Source: Chimonanthus salicifolius
Lineage: Eukaryota > Streptophyta > Magnoliopsida > Laurales > Calycanthaceae
Direction: 5' to 3'
DNA: 64,000 nucleotides
NCBI GenBank assembly: GCA_013350335.1
Contig: CM023540.1
Location: forward strand, 59,000,962 to 59,064,961
Part shown: one piece after another, positions 47,429 to 59,305 of the stretch
How positions within the stretch are numbered: position 1 is the stretch's first letter
Layout: every line of letters begins with the position of its first letter
The notes under the pieces: generated by a model
The model's input: only the letters and a program-made list of their open reading frames with translations
The model's database searches: none
Told to the model about the DNA's origin: nothing
Program-made: the position numbers and the translations under genes

Positions 47429-48198
47429 TTCTTCAAATCTCTGATTGCACAGATCTGACCACTCGTATTTGACTCCTTTCTGAGTGAGTCGAGTAAGTGG
47501 AGATGCATTTTTGAGAAGTCCATGATAAACTTCTGATAGTAGCCAGCCAATCTCAAAAAGCTACGAATCTCAGTCACATTTTTCGGTGCTTTCCACTCTC
47601 TTACCGCCGCCACCTTGCCCCGATCCACAGATATACCTTCTGCTGATATAACATGCCCCAAAAAGTTGACCTTAGATAACCAAAATTCACATTTACTGGC
47701 TTTGGCGTATAGTTTGTTCTTCCTGAAAGTGTCCAGAACTATCCTCAGGTGCTCAGCATGTTCTTCCTTACTTTTGAAATAGATCAGGATGTCATCAATA
47801 AATACAATAATAAACTGATCCAAGTGAGGACAGAAGATCCTGTTCATTAAATCCATGAACACAGTCGGTGCATTGGTGAGTCCAAACGGCATGACTACAA
47901 ACTCATAGAGTCCATACCGCGTTCTAAAGGTTGTCTTCTCTATGTACTCCTTCCTAACCCGGATTTGATGGTATCTGGACATCAGGTCAATCTTAGAGAA
48001 ATAACTGGAACCTCTAAGTTGATCAAATAAATCATCGATCCTGGGTAGAGGGTACTTGTTTCTGACCGATAGCTGGTTCAGTTTTCGGTAATCCACACAC
48101 ATACGGAGTGAACCATCCTTCTTCTTCACAAATAAAATCGGAGCTCCCCAAGCTGATGTACTGTTCAGGATGCAACCCAGTCTGAGCAGTTCATCAAT
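47425..48198 (-). pseudogene. Element D reverse transcriptase
   Basis: A 234-codon open stretch on the minus strand: [32 protein letters not shown] in the catalytic site (element A has F-M-D-D), G-H-V-I-S. A stop lies upstream, near 48199, within K-K-x-I-D-E-L-L. This is the longest preserved coding piece in the window. Confidence 0.92.
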
Positions 48199-48870
48199 CT
48201 ACTTTTTTAGCTCGGACATCTCTGGTGGTGCCATCCAGTAGTGTGGTAATGACACTAGTGCAGTGCCAGGGTACAACTTGATTTCAAAATTAATCTCCCT
48301 CATGGGAGGCAAGCTAGGGAGTTCTTCTGGGAATACATCGGCATAGTCCTTTACTATTGTCGGAAGTTCAGCCACCGGTGCCTTGTTGATTTGGATATTG
48401 TTCAATACCAGATGATTCAACCCTTCATGCAGTCTGCTTTGTTTGTCAGTACGCACCACATGTTGTTTTCCCTCGGGTGACCAAAATGTCACCCTACGGC
48501 GATAGCAATCAATGTTGGCCTGAAATGTAGCCAACCAATCCATGCCGAAGATAATATCATACTCTGTCATATTGAGTACCAAATAGTTGAACTCAAATCT
48601 GAGTCCAGCAAGTTCAGCATTCATTGTTGTGCATATAAACCCCAATGATGTGTCTCCGACGAGGGATACAATGGTGAGTGATGTGGACAGTTTTGTATTA
48701 AAGTTCCAATTACAGATATGAATGCAGCAGATGCAAAAGAGTGGGATGCTCCAGAATCAAATAAAGCAAAGGCGTAGGAACTACTGACTACTGCCATACC
48801 TTGTATCACAGAACGATCCTTTGCTGCTGGAGGAACTAAGGTAAATAACAGTCCAAATCATTTAGGCGCC
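48199..48870 (-). pseudogene. Element D protease and protease-RT linker
   Basis: Minus strand: A-L-F-D-S-G-A-S-H-S-F in the retropepsin site near 48745-48780, a frameshift near 48700, then Y-D-I-I-F-G-M-D-W, W-S-P-E-G-K-Q, D-V-F-P-E-E-L-P. Confidence 0.88.
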
Positions 48871-50006
48871 CGTCCCGCCTGATTAAATGTCCTGCCCCCT
48901 CGTGAATTAGTTGGCCTAGCTGGTGGACGAGGTGAACCTCTGGAATAAAAGGGTTTGTTGAGTTGTGGGCATTCCCTCTTAAAATGGCCCAGCTGATCAC
49001 AATGAAAACAGTTGTTCACACCTCTGGGAGCCTGAGTTATTGATGCAGATGGGGAGGGATGGTTGGGACGAAAGCCGCCTGTTGACCCAATGGATGGTGA
49101 GGGTCTGCTAAAGTTCGGTCGGAACCTCTTGTTGGGCTGAAATGTACCCCTCCCACTCTGAGCTCAGCAGTTGTCAAAACGCACCAACTCAGCCATCTCT
49201 TGTTCTGCTATAGTGGCCCTGCTGACCACCTCTGCCAATGTAGTTGCCTTGAATATGGTTACCTTGGCCCTAATACTTGGCTGAAGGCCCCGCTCAAACT
49301 TGCGTGCCCTTCGATACTCTATATCCACCATATGGAATGCATAGCAAGACAAACTGAGAAACTCCTTGTGGTACTTTGCCACCGTCATGGTACCTTGTAC
49401 CAAAGTTAGAAAAGCTTGGGTCTGGCGCTCCTTCTCCTCCTCAGGGAAATAATGGTCCAGGAAGGTAGCCGAGAACTGATCCCAAGTCATTGCAGTCCTC
49501 TCTCCTTCCAGAAGAAGTGCTCACTGCTTCTGTATCACCTCCCACCATTTACCGACATCATCAATCAGTTGTGACGTGGCCAGTAAAATTTTGTCAGCAT
49601 GACTCGAAATCTTAAGTAGGGTCAGGATCTGAGTGATCTTCTTCAGCCAATTTTCTACTCCGACAGCCCCTTCTCTCCCTTTGAAGTAAGGAGGGCATTG
49701 TTGTTGGAAGTCCCTGACCATGCTCCTGTCATTGGTCTCGTTGGTGGTTCCATTCCCGTTCAACTGCTGATGAAGCACCGAAGTGACCACCCCTTGAACC
49801 AAGTTTTGTAATTCAGGAGGCACCACCGGTATATTCACACTGCTTTGTTCTTCCTCCTCTTGGTGGGATGGTTGTTCTTCTTCATGTCGAGATTGTCATT
49901 CCTCCTCTTCATGTTGAGATTTTTCTACCTCCCTTTCATGTTGAGAGGTTTCTACCTCCTCTTCCTTCCTTTTCTGGTTTTGTCGGGTATTCATCTTTGG
50001 AGGCAT
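48871..50006 (-). pseudogene. gag: Element D gag, broken
   Basis: ATG at 50004-50006 on the minus strand (M-P-P-K-M). An acidic H-E-E-E repeat region has a TGA near 49893; the capsid domain (W-L-K-K-I-T-Q, K-W-W-E-V, F-L-D-H-Y-F-P) has a TGA near 49512; a further TGA at 49164-49166 follows V-R-F-D-N-C, at the same place as in element A. An intact CCHC zinc knuckle (C-F-H-C, H, C) lies at 48969-49010. Confidence 0.9.
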
Positions 50007-50276
50007 CTTTCCCTAAGCCATTGAAAAACATCATGACTTAGTTTTCATCGTAAAGTTTGTATTCTCTACTTTTGGGGCAATTTCCAAATAAGCACTCTTG
50101 ATTTTTCTTTGTTTTCGGGAAAATATATCCTATTTTTCTATGTTGGATAAATCCAATTATTTTGACTGTACTTCCTGTGCTATCATCCATTGATTCTAAC
50201 GAAGTAAATTAATGCACGAGGGTCGGATTAATTTACTCCGAAAGATTCAATCTTTCTGGTTCGCTCCAATACCAAC
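50007..50276 (-). promoter_or_regulatory. Element D leader and primer binding site
   Basis: On the minus strand, two bases after the LTR, TGGTATTGGAGC (50263-50274) matches the tRNA-Met site except for two adjacent bases. The rest is untranslated leader resembling 2796-3188 of element A. Confidence 0.85.
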
Positions 50277-52297
50277 TGTAACGCCCCGCCTTTTTTCACT
50301 CGCTAAGCTTTCGGAAAATCAGAGTCTATTTTTTTTTTTATACACAAAGAGTGATAGAGAGTGGTACGGCACGACGCGAGCTAAGTCCGAACTTCTAAAG
50401 TCCGACCCTTAACTGGCCAACCCTATGTGTGCATGGACTAAGTCCATGAAAACGGTTCACACATAACAATATAAGCATGCAGAATTAGAAACATAACTGC
50501 GGAATTATAATAGAACTTAGTTCTAATCCATTTCAGATAGCAAAGTACATCAAGTCCTTAATCGTTATTAACATAACATAATTATCCAAAATAAACATCC
50601 AACCATAGCCAATCTTCTAAATTATTACATGCCCGAAGTCTAGCTACTCAAAATACAAGTCCATGAGTAACTTAATCAAAATATAAACTAAATCATCCAA
50701 GCTCCTATGCTTGGCACTTTTCGCGTTCATCGTTTCCCTCGTTTCCTGTATCAACCACTAGGGAAAAAGTAGGGCGTTAGAACAACACGCCCAGTAGATA
50801 TTCCAATTAGGGCTAACACATGGTTAGTACAAAACATGCATATAACATAATAATAAATCCATATGAAAACAATTCCATGACATGTGTGGTATGCAATGAG
50901 TCCCACCCATCATAAACACATGTATCCTCTTGATGGAATTCTCATCATCAAGTACCCCCACATAGGTCTTTCGGACGCCCCGACGGAGTGTGGCCCCTCC
51001 AGTTTCTTCTTGATGGAAAAAACACATCAAGGTATCCCACATAGGTTTTTCGGACTCCCCAACGGAGTGTGGCCCCTCCGGTTACATATCCTTCACCCCA
51101 TGCCATGCATGAGATGCTAATGAAACACATGCTATTTTATCATATAAACATAGCATTAAAACTCACATTTGGAAACATCTTTTACAACATAATTCATCAA
51201 AATAAGATAGAAACATTGTACATTAAACCCATGTTTCAAAGAGGTGGATTCCTACCAAAGATCACTAATGTGTCCTTGCACTTTCGTCCGGTAACCGCTC
51301 ACGGTCGTACACACCTTGTGAGGTCCCGTTACCTTATAATATATCAATCAATTAAAACCATGTCCCATTTGATTTACGATAAAGTCCAAGTCCATAAAAC
51401 ATTCCTCATGGGGTTCGGCCACACACCATGGCCGAACCCATGATCTTTCATTTTTACTTATATTTACAACAATGTCATTCATACCACTTCATTCATTTAA
51501 TATGCATAAACCTTAAGTCCATCAAACCTTCCCCATGGGGTTCGGCCATACACCATGGCCGAACCCATGGTCCATTAATTCTACTTATTTACAACATTTC
51601 CATTATACATATCCTTAGCCATTTACCTTGCTTATTTTCATAAGGATTATGTTCCAAAATAATCCATACAAATAGTTCATGGGGTTCGGCCATACACCAT
51701 GGCCGAACCCTATGTCCATTATTTTCACCTATTTACGTTTCTGCCATTGTTCTATCTATGACTTTCCATTTCATTCTTTAAAACATGCTAATAATAACCT
51801 AAGTCCATAAAAGACCTCATGGGGTTCGGCCATACATCATGGCCGAACCCATGATCCTCCAAACTTCCATTAAAAAAAATCACCAAAGTCCTTCCATGGG
51901 GTTCGGCCCTTCATCATGGCTGAACCCTATGGCTCATCAACTTCTCTTAAATCATTTAAACCCATATAAATTTCTTATTAATTTTCCATTAAAATATCGT
52001 ATGCTTTCCTTAATTTTTCTTCCATGGGGTTCGGCCATACGCCATGGCCAAACCCTATGGTTCCATATTTCCTCTTTTAAATCCGATCAAAACATCCTAA
52101 CCGTCCATGGTTTTCAACCCATAAAACTACACCATGTCTTTCCATGGGGTTCGGCCATGCACCATGGCCGAACCCTATGGTCCATTCTTTCCATTAAACT
52201 TGCTATATTCATCTCCCAATTTTCTTCCATGGGGTTCGGCCATACACCATGGCCAAATCCTATGGTTCTTTTCTTTAAACAAAATTATCGAAACTAC
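50277..52297 (-). repeat. Element D 5' LTR, 3' two-thirds (family 3)
   Basis: It matches 34732-36730 of the 3' LTR, including the CCACACTCCG minisatellite (50955-51080) and eight palindromes. It is interrupted at 52297 by another LTR, directly beside its own GTAAGT site, and continues at 63129. Confidence 0.93.
51408..52262. repeat. Cluster of GGTTCGGCCAT palindromes
   Basis: Eight copies, near 51408, 51536, 51681, 51820, 51898, 52025, 52145 and 52228. They are better preserved than their counterparts in the 3' LTR (for example 52145 against 36595). Confidence 0.9.
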
Positions 52298-52900
52298 TGT
52301 AACACCCCGATTTTCTAAGTTATTAATATATATGAAAATTACCCATTTAATTGGTGAATTTTAGATATGGATCTTAGATGGGTAAAGTGTTGGGTCATTG
52401 CCCAATTAAGACCCAACGGATTGTGGAATTGGTTTTAATAAAAATTAAATAAAGGTTGCGTGGCAGTGTATGAGATATTGCTTGGCCGAATATGAGATTT
52501 GCATATCCAAGTTAATGCACATAAGATCATTTAAAAATGGGTCTTCCTTTGCTTAAGAGTGATACAAGGGGATTTGCTAAATATAGAAGATGTCTTAGCC
52601 GTGTGTGGGAGATATGCATATCCATGAGGATGAGCATAAGATCCTCTAAAAGGTGTCCATTTCCTTTGTTAAGGGTGAAACTAGGGGATTGCTAAATATA
52701 GAAGATATCTAAGATTAAAAATGGGATAGTACCTTGCGGTGTGGGAGTTATCCGCAATCCATGATCATGCGCCAAAAGGAGTCCTTTCCTTGGTGAGGGC
52801 GGCACCAAGGCAATTGCTAATTTGAAAGGATCATGGCACTTTCTAAATTAAGACACAAAGGGCCGCATGTCACCTTCTAAGTTAGGACCAAGTGGAATTT

Positions 52901-52906
52901 TATAAA
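52901..52906 (+). promoter_or_regulatory. TATA box of family-3 LTR
   Basis: TATAAA in 'gaattttataaaggagag'. A transcript starting about 30 bp downstream would have a purine-rich first exon of about 175 nt ending at the donor-like site at 53109. Confidence 0.6.
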
Positions 52907-53149
52907 GGAGAGACACAAGGGGCGCTCGGCTTACACACATAAGGCCGAACTCTCTTTCCCTCCCAAGTCTCATTCTCGGTATTATTCAAAGGAAGAGAAG
53001 GCAGCCAGCAAGTGGCAAAGATCAAGAAGAAGTGGAAAGAGGCTAAGGAAGAAGAAGATTGGAAGAGCAAGAACAAACGAAGGAAAAATCGGAGGAGTCG
53101 CGGAACCGGTTAGCATTTTGATAAATTTGTTTAAGATAAGGAACCATAG

Positions 53150-54082
53150 GGTTCAGCCATGGTGTATAGTCGACCCCATGGAAGAGAATTAGGGAATGAT
53201 TATGATATTTTTAATGGAAAGGAGAAACCATAGGGTTCGGCCATAGTGCATGGCCGAACCCCATGAAAGAATATTGGGTAATTTTAAATGGAGTTCGAAA
53301 GTGTAAAAATCATAAGTTTATATATATGATTTAAAAAGGAATTAATGGACCATAGGATTCGGCCATGTTGTATGGCAGAAGCCCATGGGAGTTTGTTGGT
53401 AATGGTATATGTTTTTTGGAGGCATGAAAACCATGAAAGATATTAGTTATTTTAATGGAATTGAAAGATGAAAATCATAGATGTAGGTTTATGATTTTAA
53501 AGGGTTTAAATGGAAGGATATTGGTTTTGTTTAATGATTTTTTTAAAGAGAATATTTTGAACCATAGGGTTCGGCTATGGGGTATGGCCGAACCCCATGG
53601 AAGATGCTTATTAAATTAGAAAGTTTTTAATTATGGACTTGTGGATTAAAAAAGGAAAAAACCTTGATTTATGGATTCAAGAATGGGAATTGTTATAATT
53701 GGAAAGTTAGACATCATAGGGTTCGGCCATGCTGTATGGCCGAACCCCATGAACCAATGTTATGGATCGGTTTTGGACATAAACATAAGGTAATGGCAAT
53801 ATTGTAATAAAGGCTAAAAATCAAAGATCATGGGTTCGGCCATGGTGTATGGCCGAACCCCATGAAGAATGTTTTGGTTATGGATTTGAACAATGGCAAT
53901 GATGTAAATAAGTGTGAAAATGATAGACCATGGGTTCGGCCATAGTGTATGGCCGAACCCCATGGGGAATGATATATGGTTTTAATGAATGAAGGGCTAG
54001 AATAATGGAATGGTAGCCATGGATGGAAATATTGTAAATAAGTAAAATTAATAGACCATGGGTTCGGCCATGGTGTGTGGCC
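53150..54082. repeat. Cluster of GGTTCGGCCAT palindromes
   Basis: Eight copies, near 53150, 53232, 53350, 53570, 53718, 53830, 53930 and 54058. The last is cut in half by the insertion at 54083; its second arm lies at 58119. Confidence 0.9.
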
Positions 54083-55452
54083 TGTAACACCCCAATTTCT
54101 CAATGAAGTGGATAATTACGAAAATGCCCCTGATGTGCTAAATTAATTATTTTGTGATGTTAAGTAAAGAAATGGTGGGGCCCATTGCTCAAATTAAGAT
54201 CATATGAGCACATTATGATTTTCAAGTTTGATTGGATGGGTAATTTCTCAATGAAGTGGATAATTACGAAAATGCCCCTGATGTGTTAAAATAATTATTT
54301 TGTGATGTTAAGTAAGGAAATGGAGGGGCCCATTGCTCAAAATAAGATCATATGAGCACATTATGATTGTCAAGTTTGATTGGATGGGTAATATACATCA
54401 ATTGGGTCAAAAATGGCTAAATGGGTCAAAAGGCCCAAATGGGACCCAACGGGTCTTACTGGATTATTTGACCATTGTGTGAACTTAAATTAAATGGGGT
54501 TAAGCTGATTTGATTGGAAATCAAGTGGAGTAAAAATGGGTAGGCCTGATGTACATGTGAAAACCAATTACAAATGACCAAAATACCCATAATTGGGTCA
54601 TGGAGTCAAAAACGGGTCAAGGAGCTAAAGGGGGACCCAACGGGTCGGGTTGATTTTGTTGATCACAGCCGACCATGTGGGCCCACAAATGAGTTCAATG
54701 GTGAGTTAAATCAGGTTAAGTGGAACTGATTTTATTTAATTTGAATTAAGATTGAGTTGACTCAATTACATTAAATGATTGTCAATTAATGAGGTGAGTT
54801 GGACATGTGAGTTGGACATGTGAGTTGGGTGAGTCAAAATGGAAGTCAATGGGACTGTAAATCAGTGAGTTCAGAGGGAATAGGAGTAGTTTGGCTCAGT
54901 CATAACCACCAAAACAAGTCCCACACGTTGGGGACTTGTTGGGGTGATTTTCATGGTGGGTTTTTAAATGAAACACATGGAAATGGGAGGTGTTGCTTGG
55001 GGAGCTGAAAGGCTGCATAGGCAGGTACCAAGGGGTGCCTTGGATAGCACCCAAGACCCATCGTTTTTGGTAAGAATTGATGAGGGAATGGAGGGGTCTT
55101 GGGGGCTGAAGTACTAAAGGAAACAATCACCAAGGTTGGCCGACTTTTGTTATTGCAAACCCAAGATTTTCCCATCTCTCTCTCCCTCTCTCCAATTCGT
55201 TTTTCCTAGCTGGAATATCAGAGGTGTTTGCACCAGTAGATCAACCACAAAACAGCAAAAGAAAGGAAGAAATAAAAGGGAGAAACCAAGGACCAAAGGC
55301 AAAGAGAAAGATTGGAAGTTTGGTAAGTATTTATATGTTATTTTGGTTTAATAACATGGAGCAAATGGGGTGTGTATTGACCATGGTTATGGCCGAATAC
55401 ACCAAGGTTTTAGCCTTGATTAATAGAGGTTTAAAAATGGTAAAAATAACCA

Positions 55453-56845
55453 TTGGGTTCGGCCACCATGGAGGGCCGAACCCCATGTGAAAGATTGGTT
55501 GGTTTTCATGTTTTGAAACATGGAAACCATGGAGTTTTATGGACTGTTTTTAGATGATTTAAAGTGTATGTTTTAAAAAGGTTAAAACATAAATAAGGAA
55601 GTCTGATTTAGACCTAGATGAAGATTAAGAAATTCAAAACAAAGGTCATAGGGTTCGGCCACCATGGAGGGCCGAACCCCATGCAAATGATGTTTGGTTT
55701 TGATGTTTTTGAAACATGGAAACCATAGAGTTTTGGTGGACTGTTTTTGGGTTTTATTTAAGATTCAAATGCATGTTTTAGAAAGGGGTTAAAAACATGG
55801 ATTTGAATGACATAAGGACTGAAGTTAACATGGGTCTAAACAGTGGATTAAAATTGATGGACCATTTGGATCGGCCATCTTGGATGGCCGAATCTCATGA
55901 GGTGTTATGGTTATTTGGACAAAGTGATGAATTTATTGGATGGTTTTGAGAGGTAAAAATGCAGCAATAATGTACTGATTTTTATATGAATAAATGAAAC
56001 CTAAAGCATGTTTGAAAGACCAAAACATGGACATAGGGTTCGGCCACCTTGGATGGCCGAACCCCATGTAACTTTTTGATGATTTTGGTGAGTCAAAAAC
56101 CATATGAAGATATGGTGTTCTTATGGCAATAAATGGATTAACATGTTACTGTTTTGGAGGAATACTATGCGGCTCAACCATGTTTAATTCATGGTTGAGT
56201 TAGCATGATTAAACCATGAATAATCATGGTGATAATCAGATCAAGAGAACCATTGGGTTCGGCCATGTGCATGGCAGAACCCCATGGGCTGTTTTTGGAT
56301 GAATGGACCAAGTTTATGGGTTTTCTTATGTGTTTTAAATAGAGATAAGCTTGCTGATTTTGGTTGGCCAATAGAGGGCTGAATCATGTAGCAATCATAA
56401 GTAAAAATTATGCATGATTATTGGAGTTATGGAACCAAGGGAACCATTGGGTTCGGCCATATGTATGGCCGAACCCCATGGACCATTTTATTTGATTTAA
56501 AAGTTTCTAAGTTATGAAATTTAGTGAACTTAGTGCAAACAAATAACAAATCATGGTTGATGAAGGAAAGTGGGATAAAAACCCATAGGATGTGGTTCGG
56601 CCATGTGGCATGGCCGAACCCATCAATGAGTATTTGATAGAATTGGGTTAAGTGATAAATGGGATTAAAGGTGATGAATGAAGAACCCAAATTAAAAAGG
56701 TGAGGTTCGGCCAAGTTGTATGGCCGAACCCCATCAATGAGTATTTGATAGAATTGGGTTAAGTAATAAATGGGATTAAAGGTGATGAATGAAGAACCCA
56801 AATTAAAAAGGTGAGGTTCGGCCAAGTTGTATGGCCGAACCCCAC
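55453..56845. repeat. Cluster of GGTTCGGCC palindromes
   Basis: Nine copies, near 55453, 55650, 55865, 56036, 56255, 56447, 56590, 56702 and 56817. Confidence 0.9.
56621..56842 (+). repeat. 111-bp tandem duplication containing a palindrome
   Basis: 'catcaatgagtatttgatag' starts at 56621 and 56732. The two units differ at very few positions, so the duplication is recent relative to the LTR. Confidence 0.93.
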
Positions 56846-57289
56846 TAAGTTGGTTTAGATGTGGTTAAACTAAAAGGTTATCCTAAATGGCATAAAAGTA
56901 ATTATTGATGGAATGATCAATGATGGAAATGATCATAGGGTTGGATGTACGGACATGAACCCCACATAGTATATTTTGGGAAATTGACTAAGTTGGAACT
57001 ACATGATAAACGTTTGGTTTGATGCTATTTAAATAGGGTATCCAGACTTGTGTATATGGCATATGAGTCGTGATTGGCTGACGATTAAGAGAGCTCAAGT
57101 ACTGAAGTGAATCTTCAGTAGGTTTCCTACCTACTTGTAACCACAGTTTTACCCTAGTTTTCTTTATGAGACTCTTGTATATTTTTATGTGGTTTCGAAT
57201 GATATGTTATGCATTTACAAATGGCATACAAAGCATTGGCATCTCATGCATGGACATGGGATGATGACTGAGGTTCTACAGTGTTGCAA

Positions 57290-57405
57290 TTATGAGTTAT
57301 GTCCTCCTTACGCGATGAGAGTCCCGCTAGGAGGAGTAACATAATGATCATAGTCACAATGGTCTCCTTAGGCGATGAGAGTCCCGCCAGGAGGACTAAT
57401 ATGTG
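57290..57405 (+). repeat. Short tandem repeat in the minisatellite slot
   Basis: Two units of about 65-70 bp with 'ctccttaggcgatgagagtc' and 'ccgccaggagga', lying between the 'catgcatgg' and 'gggagagactcattgcatg' anchors. Confidence 0.75.
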
Positions 57406-58123
57406 ATATGAGTCAACTCAATGATGAAGAGATGGAAGTGTATTGTGATTTACCTTGACGGTGCGAGGCACGTCAAGTGATGGCTATGAATGTACATGAT
57501 GGGAGAGACTCATTGCATGTGCATACTTCATAGCATTGTTTTACCTGTTTTTGATGATCATGTAATATGATATATATATGCATGTTTCATATGCTAACAT
57601 GTGGTAGCCCTGATTCGGGAACCTACTGGGCGCGTTGATCTAACGCCCTAATTCTATCCTCAGAGGAGAATGCAGGTACAAGGAAAGGGAAAGAGAAGGT
57701 CGATGGCGGGAGGGGAGCCAAGCCTAAGTGCTTGAATGATGAACAGGATTACTTATCTACTGTTATTTGAATTATATATTTTGATGGACATGTAATAAGT
57801 TAATACTTGCTATGGTTTGATTAGACTATTAACTATGGATGGTTGTTTATCTTAATTATCATTTGGGACTGTTACTTGCTATCTTTTCATATTATTTCTG
57901 CAGTTAATCTAGTTTATTCCGCATGTTGTTGTTAGTTCCATGTGTGATTCATTATCATGGTCTACGCCATGTACACATGGGTGGCCAGTTAAGGTTCAGA
58001 CTTGAGTAGTCTGAAATTAACTCGCGTCGTGACGCCGTCGCTCGCTTTCGATGTTTTATTACTATTATTTAAAAAAAAAAATTAGACTCTGATTTCTCGG
58101 AGAGGGCGGGGCGTTACATGGCC

Positions 58124-58421
58124 GAACCCCATGGGGTAGGTTTGACGGGCTTAGGGTTAATGTATGTTGGATTAAATAAAATGGGCAACCATAGATTAAG
58201 CAATAGCATGGATGTAATAAAGGGTGAAAGTGAAGGATCATGGGTTCGGCCATGGTGTATAGCCGAACCCCATGAGGAATGGTTTATGGACTTAAATCTA
58301 ATAGGAAATCAAATGGAACATGGTTTTAATTGATTGATGTATTATAAGGTAACGGGACCTCATAAGGTGTGTACGATCGTGAGCGTTTACCGGACGAAAG
58401 CTCAAGGACATGTAGTTGTCT
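58124..58421 (+). mobile_element. Middle piece of solo LTR 52298-63123
   Basis: Resumes the palindrome cut at 54082, has one more palindrome near 58243, then 'gtaacgggacctcataagg' and 'ggacgaaagctcaaggac', which match the 36-kb and 51-kb LTRs on the opposite strand (35740 and 51290). It is cut at 58421 by the family-4 LTR. Confidence 0.88.
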
Positions 58422-59064
58422 TGTAACGCCCATCCCTTTTCATCGAAAATCACAGTCCATTTTTTTTTAAAGTGACAAAGGGAGCGGACGTCACGACGCA
58501 ACTTAAGTCCGAGCTTCCAAAGCCCAGCCCTTAACTGGCCAACCCTACGTGTGCGTGGAACGAAGTCCACGAGGAACGGTTCACACGTATAAGAAAGCTT
58601 GCGGAATGTTACATAAAACGCGGAATGATAATAGAGACTAACCTATAAATTTTAGATAGCAGGGAAGATTACATTCATCTAACTAATAAAACATCTCAAC
58701 ATCATCGTATTCAAAACAAAACTAGAATATAGCAAATAATTATACAGTCCGACAAGCTAAACTATACAAATATACACTTCCCAAAATAAACTTAAACAAA
58801 ATAATTAGTCCGCCTTCCCAAGCTCCTAAGCTTGGCTCCCGTCTCGTCCTTCTGCTCAGGCATTTCCAGCGTCACCAGCTAGGGTAGAAGTAGGGTGTTA
58901 GACAACGCGCCCAGTAGGACTCCGAGTAGGGCTAGCACATGGATTAGTGATAACAAAGTATATAGAAAATATTATATCAAAACCATGCCATTTGATACAA
59001 TGTACTGCAATGGGTGTCCTATGTCATGAATCCCACCCATCATCCTTACTATCCCGATGCCATA

Positions 59065-59305
59065 TCCCCCTTGACGGTAAGGCCTCGTCAAGGTGTAACC
59101 ACAAATACAATATCCCCCTTGATGGAAGAACCATCATCAAGGTATAACAATAAATACAACATCCCCCTTGATGGAAAAACCATCATCAAGGTATAACAAT
59201 TAATACAAAATCCCCCTTGATGGAAAAACCATCATCAAGGTATAACAATAAATACAACATCCCCCTTGATGGAAAAAACCATCATCAAGGTATACTAATC
59301 CATAC
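59065..59305. repeat. 49-bp minisatellite in family-4 LTR
   Basis: Five units with starts at 59065, 59113, 59162, 59211 and 59260: 'tcccccttgatggaaaaacc', 'atcatcaaggtataacaat'. Each unit is itself partly palindromic (CTTGATGG... CATCAAGG). It is followed by one unit of the 69-bp type near 59335. Confidence 0.92.

Larger units (their letters stand above)
55323..57663 (+). other. Candidate leader intron in solo LTR 54083-58118
   Basis: GTAAGTAT at 55323 after 'gaaagattggaagtttg'; CTAAC at 57639-57643, pyrimidine tract, CAG at 57661-57663. Confidence 0.45.
54083..58118 (+). mobile_element. Solo LTR, family 2, plus orientation (4.0 kb)
   Basis: TGTAACACCCCAATTTCTC to GGGCGGGGCGTTACA, with exact TGGCC duplications at 54078-54082 and 58119-58123. 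The target is inside a palindrome, in the right arm. It contains two 148-bp U3 units, GTAAGT at 55323, nine palindromes, an exact 111-bp tandem duplication, and CAG at 57661-57663. Its slot holds 'ggcgatgagagtcccgc' units (57295-57400) rather than the 89-bp or CCACACTCCG repeats. Confidence 0.95.
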
